Assembly: GCA_963634745.1 (NCBI GenBank)
Contig: CAVHCX010000002.1
Coordinates: 93,517 to 157,516 of the forward strand
Origin: CAKRJP01 sp963634745
GTDB lineage: Bacteria > Bacillota > Clostridia > Lachnospirales > Lachnospiraceae
Length of the DNA: 64,000 nucleotides
Reading direction: 5' to 3'
Part shown: positions 1-8,514 of the stretch, piece by piece
Numbering within the stretch: the first letter of the stretch is position 1
How the letters are laid out: each line of letters opens with the position of its first letter
The notes under the pieces: model-generated
Databases searched by the model: none
Told to the model about the DNA's origin: nothing
What the model saw: only the letters and a program-made list of their open reading frames with translations
Position numbers and translations under genes: made by a program

Positions 1-23
1 ATCTTATTTTCCCCGGGTATCGC

Positions 24-2444
24 CTACTTACGAAGCTCGATACCCATTCCTTCTAATTCTGTCAGGATCTTCTCCATAGCCGCAGACACATCCGCCTCCT
101 CAAGAGTACGATCCTTTCCACGAAATACGATGGAGTAAGCCACAGACTTAAATCCTGCCTTAATCTGTGCTCCCTCGTAAATATCAAAGAGCTGATAGCT
201 CTCAAGAAGCTTTCCGCCTCGTTTTTCAATCACTTCTTCTACCTGACCTACCATAATGGATTTTGGCATGACCATACTGATATCACGAGTTACTGCCGGG
301 AACTTAGCAATTCCTGTATATTTTCTATCAAAAGTAGCTCTGGCTACGATTTCCGGCATATCCAAAACTGCCACATAAGCCCTGGTTCCGATATTATAGT
401 TGTCAGCGACGTCCGGATGAACCTCTCCTAGGTATCCAATGACACTTCCGTCATAAATGATATTTGCCTGTCTTCCGGGATGTAAGAAATTCTTTCCTGC
501 CTTTGGATCATAGGTTTCTTTCTCATGCAAACCTACTTTCTCAAGGAATTCTTCTACTACACCCTTCATGCTGAAGAAGTCTCCGTCTCCATACATTCCT
601 AAGGTAAATTGCATACGCTCCTCAGGAAGCTCTGTAAGCGGAAGAGCCTTTGGAAGATAAACATTTCCAAGCTCATAGAGTCTTACATTTTTATTTCTAC
701 GGTTATAGTTGGTTGCAAGAGATGTCAGCATACCATTTAAGGAAGTCGTTCTCATAATAGAGTAATCTTCTCCTAATGGATTGCTGATGGAAATTGCCTG
801 GCGAAGGACATCATCTGCATCCAGATTTAATTTATCAAATACCTTAGGGCTCTCAAAAGAGTAGCACATGCCCTGGCTAAATCCGCAGAACTCTGCGATA
901 TCTCTTGCCACTTCCTCTATACGAAGCTTAAATGGAAGCTTTCCTGTAGTAGCCTCTCCACTTGGAAGAGTCGTCGGGATTTTATCATATCCATAGAATC
1001 TAGCCACTTCCTCTGCCACATCTGCCGGACGAAGGAGGTCCTGTCTAAAGGTAGGTGCGATCACCTCATTATTCTCCGGATCATAGGCAAGTTCGATTTT
1101 CTTAAAGTAAGAAAGCATGTCAGCCTTGGAAATGTCTGTTCCCAAAAGTTTATTTACTGCCTTTTCATCAAATGGGATATGTACCGGCTCTCTCTTTACC
1201 GGATATACATCCACCATGCCTCCTACAACTTCACCGGCGCCCATCTCTTCGACTAACTGGCAGGCACGGTTAATAGCCTCCTCAGCATTGTTTGGATCCA
1301 AGCCCTTGTCAAATTTAGCAGAAGCATCGGTACGAAGACCCACCTTCTTGCTGGAACGACGAATATTGGTTCCGTCAAAGCAAGCCGCCTCAAAGAGCAT
1401 GGTTTTAACATCGTCGGTAATCATGGAATTTTCTCCACCCATGATACCTGCAATACCTACTGACTTCTCGCCGTCACAGATCATAAGAACGTCCTCGGTC
1501 ATCTGTCTTTCCTGGCCATCTAAGGTGGTAAATTTCTCATCTGCCTCTGCATTTCTTACAATAATCTGATGGCCTGCAATGGTATCCAGATCATAAGCAT
1601 GCATAGGCTGACCGTATTCTTCCATTACATAGTTGGTAATATCAACCAAGTTGTTAATAGGGCGGATACCTACGGAAGCCAGTCTTCTTTGCATCCACTC
1701 CGGAGATGGTCCGATCTTAATATTCTTAACCACTCTTGCACAATATCTTGGGCAAAGTTTTTCATTTTTAACTGTGACCTTCACATAGTCATTGACATCT
1801 TCGTCATTTCCGGTCTTTGTAACCACCGGTGGGCAGAAAGTTTTGTCAAATGTAGCTGCTGCCTCTCTGGCAATACCGATCACGCTGTAGCAGTCCACAC
1901 GGTTGGAGGTAACCTCATATTCAAAAACGGTATCGTGAAGTCCTAAAACTTCCACCGCATCAGCTCCCACTTCCACATCGTCGTGGAAAATGTAGATACC
2001 CTCCTCCGGAGCCTCCGGATACATATCTCTGGTAGATCCCAGTTCTTCTATGGAGCACATCATTCCAAAGCTTTCCACTCCACGAAGCTTTCCTTTTTTA
2101 ATTTTAATTCCGCCCTCGACTTTAGAGCCAGCCTCGTGACCACCAGCCACACGACCGCCAACTAAAACAACCGGAACCTTGGCTCCCTCAAATACATTCT
2201 GAGCACCTGTAACGATCTGAATGGTCTCTGTTCCCACATTAACCTGGCAGATCACCAATTTATCCGCGTCCGGATGCTTTTCGATCTTCTCGATCTGACC
2301 TACAACAATCTTCTCTAAGTCTGCATCCTGTTTTACATATCCTTCTACCTTAGTACCGGACAAGGTCATTGCATCCATATATTCCTGAGCTGTCACATCA
2401 AGCTCCGGAACATAGGCTTTAATCCATGATAATGATGTATTCAT
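24..2444 (-). CDS. pheT: Phenylalanine--tRNA ligase beta subunit
   Basis: This is the beta chain of the heterotetrameric cytoplasmic PheRS, which charges tRNA-Phe. At 806 aa it has the usual full bacterial length. The N-terminal tRNA-binding (OB-fold) domain lies at about residues 40-150, followed by the B3/B4 editing region, B5, the catalytic-like core and a C-terminal FDX-ACB anticodon-binding domain at about 715-805. The gene follows pheS on the same strand after a 186-bp gap that is longer than normal and carries repeats. It is presumably co-transcribed with pheS under the T-box leader. The start ATG follows a plausible AAAAGGAG site. Identification is secure. Confidence 0.97.
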   Translation of the reverse strand: MNTSLSWIKAYVPELDVTAQEYMDAMTLSGTKVEGYVKQDADLEKIVVGQIEKIEKHPDADKLVICQVNVGTETIQIVTGAQNVFEGAKVPVVLVGGRVAGGHEAGSKVEGGIKIKKGKLRGVESFGMMCSIEELGSTRDMYPEAPEEGIYIFHDDVEVGADAVEVLGLHDTVFEYEVTSNRVDCYSVIGIAREAAATFDKTFCPPVVTKTGNDEDVNDYVKVTVKNEKLCPRYCARVVKNIKIGPSPEWMQRRLASVGIRPINNLVDITNYVMEEYGQPMHAYDLDTIAGHQIIVRNAEADEKFTTLDGQERQMTEDVLMICDGEKSVGIAGIMGGENSMITDDVKTMLFEAACFDGTNIRRSSKKVGLRTDASAKFDKGLDPNNAEEAINRACQLVEEMGAGEVVGGMVDVYPVKREPVHIPFDEKAVNKLLGTDISKADMLSYFKKIELAYDPENNEVIAPTFRQDLLRPADVAEEVARFYGYDKIPTTLPSGEATTGKLPFKLRIEEVARDIAEFCGFSQGMCYSFESPKVFDKLNLDADDVLRQAISISNPLGEDYSIMRTTSLNGMLTSLATNYNRRNKNVRLYELGNVYLPKALPLTELPEERMQFTLGMYGDGDFFSMKGVVEEFLEKVGLHEKETYDPKAGKNFLHPGRQANIIYDGSVIGYLGEVHPDVADNYNIGTRAYVAVLDMPEIVARATFDRKYTGIAKFPAVTRDISMVMPKSIMVGQVEEVIEKRGGKLLESYQLFDIYEGAQIKAGFKSVAYSIVFRGKDRTLEEADVSAAMEKILTELEGMGIELRK

Positions 2445-2469
2445 ACTTTACTCCTTTTTAATCGTTTAT

Positions 2470-2626
2470 CGCTTCGCTCGCGCTTCCTTCTTTTTTTGTG
2501 TCCCTATTCTCCAGAATCCTGCCGCTTCGCGTCAGCCGCCTCTTTTCAAGAGGCTTTTTGATTCTGTCGAGCCGTTCGCACAAAGAAGTAAATGCTCGCT
2601 TCGCTCGCGCTTCCTTCTTTTTTGTG
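2470..2626. repeat. Direct repeats with alternative hairpins in the pheS-pheT gap
   Basis: A unit of about 30 nt beginning CGCTTCGCTCGCGCTTCC and ending in a T-run plus GTG occurs at 2470-2500 and again at 2597-2626, differing by one T. Between them GCACAAAGAAG (2578-2588) is complementary to the CTTCTTTTTTGTG end of both copies, so it can pair with either one but not both. A further hairpin with a T-run reading in the plus direction lies at about 2537-2561. No coding capacity is evident. Function is unknown; a processing site or attenuator within the pheST transcript is one possibility. Confidence 0.6.
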
Positions 2627-2630
2627 CTCA

Positions 2631-3650
2631 CTAGAACTGTTTCAAAAACCGAATATCGTTTTCGTATAACAGTCTCATGTCATCGATCTCGTATTTCAAA
2701 AGTGCGATTCTCTCTAATCCTACACCAAATGCAAATCCGGTATATTCTTCTGGGTCGATTCCGCACATTTCCAGTACATGAGGATGTACCATTCCGCAGC
2801 CTAAGATCTCAATCCATCCTTCTCCCTTACAGAAACGGCAGCCTTTTCCGCCACACTTAAAGCAGGATACATCCACCTCTGCACTTGGCTCTGTAAATGG
2901 GAAATGATGTGGACGGAATTTTGTCTTGGTTTCCGGTCCGAATAATTCTTTTGCAAATTCTGCCAGGGTTCCCTTTAAGTCTGCAAAGGATACATTCTTA
3001 TCAATCACTAATCCTTCGATCTGATGGAAGGATGGTGAATGTGTAGCATCTACTTCATCAGAACGGAATACTCTTCCCGGGGAAATCATTCGGATAGGGA
3101 GCTGGCCTTTCTCCATTACACGGGCCTGTACGGAGGATGTCTGGGTACGAAGCACAATATCCTTATTGATATAGAAGGTATCCTGCTCGTCCTTTGCCGG
3201 ATGATCTGCCGGAATATTTAACTTCTCAAAGTTATATTCATCATATTCCACTTCCGGTCCTTCCACTACCTCATAGCCCATGCCGGTAAAGATTCTCTCT
3301 ACTTCCTCTAAGGCAATGGTATTTGGATGACGGTGTCCTACCAAATTCTTCTTAGAAGGCAGGGTAACGTCAATCACTTCCTGCTTTAACTTCTCTTCTC
3401 TGACTGCCCGCTCTAATTTTTCCTTACTCTCTTCTAACAAGGACTCAATGGCCGCTCTTGTCTCATTAACCATCTGTCCCACCTTAGGTCTCTCCTCCGG
3501 TGCAACATCCTTCATACCCTTTAATACAGCGGTAAGTTCCCCCTTCTTTCCAAGAAACTTCACCCGGACATCATTTAAAGATTCCAGACGATCCGCATTC
3601 TCAATTGCTGCGATAGCTTCATCTTTGATGTTCTGCAACATGTTTTTCAT
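2631..3650 (-). CDS. pheS: Phenylalanine--tRNA ligase alpha subunit
   Basis: This is the catalytic alpha subunit of PheRS, a class II aminoacyl-tRNA synthetase, 339 aa long as usual for bacteria. The N-terminal coiled-coil occupies about residues 1-90. The class II core follows, with motif 2 around FRSDEVDATHSPSFHQIEGL and motif 3 near the C-terminus (GFAFGVGLERIALLKY). It is the first gene of the pheST unit, preceded by a T-box leader that should respond to uncharged tRNA-Phe. Confidence 0.97.
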   Translation of the reverse strand: MKNMLQNIKDEAIAAIENADRLESLNDVRVKFLGKKGELTAVLKGMKDVAPEERPKVGQMVNETRAAIESLLEESKEKLERAVREEKLKQEVIDVTLPSKKNLVGHRHPNTIALEEVERIFTGMGYEVVEGPEVEYDEYNFEKLNIPADHPAKDEQDTFYINKDIVLRTQTSSVQARVMEKGQLPIRMISPGRVFRSDEVDATHSPSFHQIEGLVIDKNVSFADLKGTLAEFAKELFGPETKTKFRPHHFPFTEPSAEVDVSCFKCGGKGCRFCKGEGWIEILGCGMVHPHVLEMCGIDPEEYTGFAFGVGLERIALLKYEIDDMRLLYENDIRFLKQF

Positions 3651-3741
3651 ATTCGTTTTTCCTTTCCTTTCGCTATCTGTATCATTTTTACAGATCTGAT
3701 ATTTTTGTATAAATGATATAGGAACGGTCTATCCTATAAAG

Positions 3742-4013
3742 CAAAAAAAGACCCGTCCCTAACTAGGGACGAGTCCTAAATACCCGTGTTACCACCCTGA
3801 TTCTATATAGTCCACAAACTATAAGCACTCATTGCCTGCGTAACGTGCAGCATACGTCATTCTCTACTACTCATAAGCATCAGATTCAAGAATGCAGTTC
3901 ACGTGGGAAATTCAATTATCATCTGAACCAAAGGGAACTTACAGCCGGCGATTCCCTCTCTCTGCTGGAAAATCATAATCTAAAAACACGATCATAACCT
4001 TTTTCATCATACG
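3742..4013 (-). promoter_or_regulatory. T-box leader of pheST
   Basis: On the minus strand the leader carries the diagnostic T-box sequence AGGGTGGTAACACGGGTA (3782-3798 region). An intrinsic terminator follows at 3742-3775, with stem GACTCGTCCCT/AGGGACGGGTC and a T-run. In this family an uncharged tRNA pairs its acceptor end with the T-box bulge and stabilises an antiterminator. A long stem I region lies upstream to about 4013. The Phe specifier triplet was not assigned with certainty, so the amino-acid specificity rests on the downstream genes. Confidence 0.93.
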
Positions 4014-4019
4014 ACAATA

Positions 4020-4047
4020 ATTCTATCATAAGAAGAAAATATGTCAA
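4020..4047 (-). promoter_or_regulatory. Promoter of the pheST T-box transcript
   Basis: Minus-strand TTGACA (4042-4047) and TAGAAT (4020-4025) are separated by 16 bp, a good sigma-A type promoter. Transcription would start near 4013, just before the T-box stem I. Confidence 0.75.
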
Positions 4048-4095
4048 GACATTTTCCTGCAGATGCCGGCTTTGTTATGTAGGTCGTCAAGGGAC

Positions 4096-4312
4096 GTACT
4101 GCGGGGGTGGGAACTGTCGCAAAAACACGCTGCGCTTCCTACTCGCTGCAGCCGGCTGGTTCGCGAAGACTGCCGCAAACTCGCGCTGCGCGCTCACTCC
4201 GGGCTTACGCCCTCCGGCCCTTCGGGCACAATGCTCTCGTCTTCGCTGCCGGCTACAGCTCCTGACGGAAGCTCCGCTATCGTTTTTGCGACAGTTCCCA
4301 CCCCCGCAGTAC
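4096..4312. repeat. Long hairpin repeat, copy A
   Basis: The terminal arms 4096-4126 and 4282-4312 are exact 31-nt reverse complements (GTACTGCGGGGGTGGG... with ...CCCACCCCCGCAGTAC). Inside are nested pairings, including GCTGCAGCCGGC with GCCGGCTACAGC, GCGAAGAC with GTCTTCGC, and small hairpins GGGCTTACGCCC and GCCCTTCGGGC. Related copies lie at 4691, 37095 and 43974. It carries no recognisable protein gene. Confidence 0.9.
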
Positions 4313-4425
4313 TGATACTTGATGCTACATAACAAAAAAATACCAGCGGAAATTGTTGCGGAGGCGTCGTTATCGCCTTTAATGACATGTCTGCACACCT
4401 ACAGTATACCCCCTGATCTCGAATA

Positions 4426-4460
4426 ACAAAAATCCCAAGTCCATTTAGGGACCTGGGATC
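4426..4460 (-). terminator. Intrinsic terminator in the spacer of the inverted duplication
   Basis: On the minus strand ATCCCAGGTCC pairs with GGACTTGGGAT across a short loop and is followed by TTTTTG. It is the first convincing terminator downstream of ptsH, about 480 nt after its stop codon, so a ptsH transcript could include hairpin element B. Confidence 0.65.
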
Positions 4461-4690
4461 ATTGAACCGGGAATCATTTTTTGAAATCACCTGAGCCTAA
4501 GCTGCCAGTATTATCTTCTTCACTAGCTTCTCCTCTCAAACAAACGTCCAAACAAGAAGGACTTCCCTGCATTGCAACTTCTTTTACATACGGGTTAATA
4601 CTGCAGATGCGGAATATGTCACAAAGACGATAGCGCTGCCTCCGCAACAAATTCCATCGGCCATATTTAACATGCAGCATCAAGTATACA

Positions 4691-4909
4691 GTACTGCAGG
4701 GGTGGGATATGTCACAAAAACAATTGCCTTGCTTCCGTAAGGAGCTGCAAGCCGGCAGCGAAGACGAGAGCATTGTGCCCGAAGGGCCGAAGGGCGTAAG
4801 CCCTGAGTGAGCGCGCAGCGCGAGTTTGCGGTAGTCTTCGCGAATCAGCCGGATTGCAGCGAGTAGGAAGCAAGGCATGTTTTTGGGACATATCCCACCC
4901 CTGCAGTAC
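4691..4909. repeat. Long hairpin repeat, copy B
   Basis: The terminal arms 4691-4721 and 4879-4909 pair over 31 nt with one mismatch. Their sequence differs from copy A at several places, and most of these changes are matched on the opposite arm: GGGAACTGTCGC in A becomes GGGATATGTCAC in B. The interior is the inverted equivalent of the interior of A. The element ends about 30 bp from the ptsH stop codon. Confidence 0.9.
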
Positions 4910-4941
4910 GTCCCTTGACGACCTACATGACAAAGCCAACT

Positions 4942-5199
4942 CTAAAGGTTGCTCTCAAACGCTGCCTTCAATGCTGCTATTGCCTCATCCTCATCAGGTC
5001 CTTCCGCTGTTACTGTTACGGTCTCTCCCTGCTTTACTCCAAGAGACATAAGCATCATAACCTGGGTCAGTTTCTTTGTATTTCCATCTTTTGTAAGGGT
5101 ACACTCAGAAGTAAATTTCTTTGCTTCTTTCGCAAGTAAGCCTGCCGGTCTTGCGTGAATTCCCAACTCATCCTTAATTGTGTAGTCAAATGTCTTCAT
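4942..5199 (-). CDS. ptsH: Phosphocarrier protein HPr (PTS), Gln at position 46
   Basis: This 85-aa cytosolic phosphocarrier passes phosphate from PEP/Enzyme I to sugar-specific EIIA domains. The active-site His15 sits in GIHARPAG, and the MSLGV segment typical of HPr is present. Residue 46, the regulatory serine in Firmicute HPr (KSIMGVMSLG in B. subtilis), is Gln here (LTQVMMLMSLG), with Thr at 45. If HPr kinase exists in this organism, this HPr probably cannot be phosphorylated at the usual site. It lies downstream of the EIICBA and antiterminator genes on the same strand. No Enzyme I gene is in the window. Confidence 0.95.
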   Translation of the reverse strand: MKTFDYTIKDELGIHARPAGLLAKEAKKFTSECTLTKDGNTKKLTQVMMLMSLGVKQGETVTVTAEGPDEDEAIAALKAAFESNL

Positions 5200-5277
5200 A
5201 GTATCAATCTCCTTTGTATATATATTTATTGCCAGATATCCCGAAAATCCGGAAGTATCTCAAACAATCCAAATGAA

Positions 5278-6117
5278 TCACTCATTGGTCTCTGCTTCAA
5301 TCAGCCGTTCCAAATGCATGGCAAGATATCCGATTTCTACATCCGGGATCGGTAGCTTCAAGCTTCGTTTCATCTCTCTTAAGATCCGCTCAGCCGAAAG
5401 ATAGGCCCCGGGAAATTTCACAGACATATAATCATTGATATTCATCTTAAGCTTCTCACCATTTAAGGCCCTTGCCAGCATATAGCGGACATGATTCATG
5501 AGACGATTGTATCCCAGGGAAAGTACATCTATGGAGCGGCCGGTCTCCTGCTCCACCAGGGAAATACATTCCCTTACGGTTCTTGCAATCTCCATAGCCT
5601 GGGATACATTTTCATCCATAATAGCTGCATGAACATGGAGGGCGAGATATCCGATTTCATGTTCGTCGATAGCCAGGGAAAGTTTTTCATCCAAAAGCTC
5701 CTTGACACAGGAGGCCACCTTATACTCCTTGTAGAACATGACCCGTATATCCTCTGTGAGTGGATTACTAATGTGTTCTCCGTGCTGCATGCGTCGAATT
5801 GCAAAATCCAGGTGGTCTGCCATGGAAAAGAGGATGGACCGGTCCACCTTCCCAAACTCCTGCTCCCCACGGTTTAAGACCTCGTTGGCAAGCTCCAGAC
5901 AAATAGGTGAAACCGTTGTTACAATATCCTTTGCATTCCCGCGATCTGTAAGCTCCCGCAAAGAATATACCTTTGAATCCTCAGGAATCTCTATGGCCTG
6001 TCCGGCCTTTTTCCCAAAAGTCACTCCTTTTCCCATAACCAGGCATTCCTGATTTTTGTCACCTGCAATTCCTATAAAAGAATTATGATTTAAAATTCTC
6101 TCAATTCTGTACAGCAT
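5278..6117 (-). CDS. BglG/LicT/GlcT-family transcription antiterminator
   Basis: This 279-aa RNA-binding antiterminator has an N-terminal CAT domain (about residues 1-55, with NHNSFIGI and GKGVTFGKK) and two PTS regulation domains: PRD1 at about 65-165 and PRD2 at about 170-279. Conserved histidines are visible (ADHLDFAI, LALHVHAA, MNHVRYML, LAMHLERL). Such proteins bind an RNA antiterminator that overlaps a leader terminator, and PTS phosphorylation of the PRDs tunes their activity. It lies 21 bp downstream of the EIICBA gene, whose leader has a suitable terminator, so autogenous pathway control is likely. The specific member (glcT, licT or another) cannot be fixed from sequence alone. Confidence 0.92.
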   Translation of the reverse strand: MLYRIERILNHNSFIGIAGDKNQECLVMGKGVTFGKKAGQAIEIPEDSKVYSLRELTDRGNAKDIVTTVSPICLELANEVLNRGEQEFGKVDRSILFSMADHLDFAIRRMQHGEHISNPLTEDIRVMFYKEYKVASCVKELLDEKLSLAIDEHEIGYLALHVHAAIMDENVSQAMEIARTVRECISLVEQETGRSIDVLSLGYNRLMNHVRYMLARALNGEKLKMNINDYMSVKFPGAYLSAERILREMKRSLKLPIPDVEIGYLAMHLERLIEAETNE

Positions 6118-6138
6118 ACTTTCCCCCTGCCGGCAATT

Positions 6139-8307
6139 TTATTCCAGGATCTCCACCTCAAAGAGGGGCTCTCCCGCCTCTATATTGCCTTCTCTCAACA
6201 AATGAATTCTTTGATTATCCTCTAGCTCTGTACAAAGAACCGGTGAAGCAACCGATGGAGCATGGGTCTTTAAGTAGTCCAAGTTAAGTTTCAGCATGGG
6301 CTCTCCCTTCTTCACCTTCTGTCCGCTCTCTACCAAGGCTTCAAATCCTTCACCATTTAATTTTACAGTATCAATTCCCATATGGATCAAAAGACTGATC
6401 CCGGAATCTGTGATAAATCCAATTGCATGCTTTGTATCAAATACAAAGGCTACCTCTCCGTCTTCCGGCGCTTTTACATAAGGATCCTCTGGAGTTACCA
6501 CTGCCCCGTCTCCCATCATTCTTTCTGCAAATGCCTCATCAGGAGTGGTTGATAAATCTGCAGCCAAACCTGTGATAGGACTGCTGATCACAATCCGGTC
6601 TACAACTTTTTTCTCAGCCTCCGGCGCTTCCTTTTTTTCTTCTGGCAGAGCACCCTCTTCTTCCTTAGTCTCCAGGGTATCCGGAGCGCCCTCAAGATAA
6701 TCCTCTAAATTTGCCTTAATAACAGTCACATTCGGTCCATAAATCACCTGGACGCCCTGACCTCTGTGAACCACGCCGGAAGCTCCGGTAGATTTTAACA
6801 AAGCATCATTTACAAGATCTGCATTATGTACGCTGCAGCGAAGGCGGGTAGCGCAGCAGTCTACATCTGAAATATTTTTCTTTCCTCCCAAGCCCCTGGT
6901 AATGGCCTCACTCAAAGGATCCGCACTCGCAGAAACCTCCTCACTCTTTCCGGCCTCTTTTCTTGCATTGACATCTGCCTTGGTATAAAGCTTGGTTTCC
7001 ACATCATCGTCCTCACGTCCAGGCGTCTTAAAGTCAAATTTAAGAATCATAAACTTGAAAATGAAATAATATAGGAAGAAGTAAATAATTCCCACAGGGA
7101 TCACTCGCATCCAGCTGGTTTTTTCATTTCCCTGCAAAATACCAAAGAGGAAGAAATCAAGGAAGCCGCCGGAAAAGGTAAGTCCTACCGCGATATTTAA
7201 GATATGGGCAATCATATAAGCACTACCTGCTAATACGACCTGTACAGCAAAGAGGGCCGGTGCCACAAAAAGGAAGGAAAATTCCAAAGGCTCTGTAATA
7301 CCTGTAGCCATACAAGCCAAGGCAGCAGATAAAAGCAATCCGCCCGCAGCCTTCTTTTTCTCAGGCTTAGCACACTGGTACATGGCCAGGGCTGCTCCCG
7401 GAAGTCCGAAGATCATGAAAATAAACTCACCGGAAAAATATCTGGTGGCATCTGCACTAAAGTGGGCAACATTTGCAGAGTCCGCTAACTGGGCAAAGAA
7501 AATATTCTGACCTCCCTGCACGGTCTGGCCTGCCACTTCCATGGTGCCTCCAACTGCTGTCTGCCAGAATGGCATGTAGAATACGTGATGAAGGCCAAAT
7601 GGAATCAGGGCCCGTTTGATGAGTCCGAAGATCAAGGTTCCCACATATCCGGATCCTGTAACAAGACCTCCCAAGGCATAAATACCATTCTGAACCACCG
7701 GCCATACAAAGTACATGGCAACTCCCACGAACATGTAAACCACAGTGGAAATAATCGGTACAAAGCGGGTTCCTCCAAAGAAGGCAAGGGCTGCCGGGAA
7801 CTGGATCTTGTAGAAGCGATTATGAAGGGCAGCAACTCCAAGTCCTACGATAATACCTCCGAATACACCCATCTGCAGGGATTGGATTCCGCATACAGAA
7901 GTAATGGTTCCCTCCAGCACATGGTCTGCGATCTCACCATTTGCCAAGATATCTCCTGTTACGCTCAACATGGCATTAATGGCTGTATTCATAACGAAGA
8001 AGGCAATGACTGAGGCCAAGGCCGCTACTTCCTTCTCCTTCTTTGCCATACCAATGGCAACACCGATTGCAAAGATCAAGGGCAGGTTATCAAAAACAGC
8101 ACTTCCCACGCTGTTCATAATAACTAAGAGGGAGTGAAGAAGGGTTCCCTCTCCCAAGATGCCTGTCAGTCCATAGGTTTCAATGGTTGTAGCGTTGGTA
8201 AATGAACTTCCGATTCCAAGCAAAAGACCTGCTACCGGAAGGATTGCAATGGGAAGCATAAAGCTTCGTCCTACACGCTGCAAAACGCTAAAAATTTTGT
8301 CTTTCAT
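6139..8307 (-). CDS. PTS sugar transporter EIICBA (glucose/maltose/GlcNAc superfamily)
   Basis: This single-chain membrane transporter takes up and phosphorylates a hexose or alpha-glucoside. EIIC occupies about residues 1-425, with the GITEPLEF motif near 337. EIIB spans about 460-535, with the phosphocysteine in DCCATRLR (Cys485). EIIA spans about 570-722, with His627 and the phospho-His642 (IHMGIDTVKL). At 722 aa it is a complete three-domain enzyme. Expression is probably controlled by antitermination at the leader terminator at 8383-8435 through the regulator encoded just downstream. The EIIB motif resembles the maltose/alpha-glucoside branch, but glucose cannot be excluded. Confidence 0.93.
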   Translation of the reverse strand: MKDKIFSVLQRVGRSFMLPIAILPVAGLLLGIGSSFTNATTIETYGLTGILGEGTLLHSLLVIMNSVGSAVFDNLPLIFAIGVAIGMAKKEKEVAALASVIAFFVMNTAINAMLSVTGDILANGEIADHVLEGTITSVCGIQSLQMGVFGGIIVGLGVAALHNRFYKIQFPAALAFFGGTRFVPIISTVVYMFVGVAMYFVWPVVQNGIYALGGLVTGSGYVGTLIFGLIKRALIPFGLHHVFYMPFWQTAVGGTMEVAGQTVQGGQNIFFAQLADSANVAHFSADATRYFSGEFIFMIFGLPGAALAMYQCAKPEKKKAAGGLLLSAALACMATGITEPLEFSFLFVAPALFAVQVVLAGSAYMIAHILNIAVGLTFSGGFLDFFLFGILQGNEKTSWMRVIPVGIIYFFLYYFIFKFMILKFDFKTPGREDDDVETKLYTKADVNARKEAGKSEEVSASADPLSEAITRGLGGKKNISDVDCCATRLRCSVHNADLVNDALLKSTGASGVVHRGQGVQVIYGPNVTVIKANLEDYLEGAPDTLETKEEEGALPEEKKEAPEAEKKVVDRIVISSPITGLAADLSTTPDEAFAERMMGDGAVVTPEDPYVKAPEDGEVAFVFDTKHAIGFITDSGISLLIHMGIDTVKLNGEGFEALVESGQKVKKGEPMLKLNLDYLKTHAPSVASPVLCTELEDNQRIHLLREGNIEAGEPLFEVEILE

Positions 8308-8382
8308 GTGTCTTACTCCTTTTCTTTTTTCCTGTTATGCATGAAGACCTTCCTCCGCTAGCAGCTACCGGCTTCCTGTAAC

Positions 8383-8435
8383 AAAAAAAGGGCATTAACA
8401 TACATAAACACACATTGTTATGTATAGTTAATGCC
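8383..8435 (-). terminator. Conditional leader terminator and likely RAT site of the PTS operon
   Basis: On the minus strand GGCATTAACTATACATAACA pairs with TGTTTATGTATGTTAATGCC and is followed by a seven-T run. It lies between the promoter and the EIICBA start. The sequence just upstream (GTTACTCGATTTTAGGAGGC, about 8431-8452) overlaps the left stem, as ribonucleic antiterminator sites do for BglG/LicT proteins. Confidence 0.85.
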
Positions 8436-8469
8436 TCCTAAAATCGAGTAACACACTATATCTGCCATG

Positions 8470-8499
8470 ACTATAGCACGGTCAACTTATAATTGTCAA
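8470..8499 (-). promoter_or_regulatory. Promoter of the PTS operon
   Basis: Minus-strand TTGACA (8494-8499) and TATAGT (8470-8475) are separated by 18 bp. Transcription would start about 30 nt before the antiterminator/terminator region. Confidence 0.75.
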
Positions 8500-8514
8500 G
8501 GGCGAAAATTTCGC

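Larger units (their letters stand above)
4071..4935. repeat. Giant imperfect inverted duplication containing two hairpin repeats
   Basis: The left arm, about 4071-4410, recurs in inverted orientation at about 4600-4935. The outer ends match as TTTGTTATGTAGGTCGTCAA on the left and the complement of TTGACGACCTACATGACAAA on the right. Each arm contains one complete long hairpin element (A and B below) plus a shared inner segment, for example AAATTGTTGCGGAGGC near 4350 and its complement near 4645. The roughly 190-bp spacer holds a minus-strand terminator. Arm divergence suggests an old duplication. The short reading frames here are by-products of the repeat and are not called as genes. Confidence 0.85.

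Noticed and set aside
1569..1660. A TCAACCA copy at about 1636 inside pheT
   Set aside because: It lies within conserved coding sequence and lacks the following T-run, so it is not counted with the purine-locus motif.
4087..4939. Several open frames of 75-134 codons on both strands
   Set aside because: They lie wholly inside the hairpin repeats and inverted duplication, have Arg/Ser/Pro-rich composition typical of read-through of GC-rich palindromes, and lack ribosome sites.
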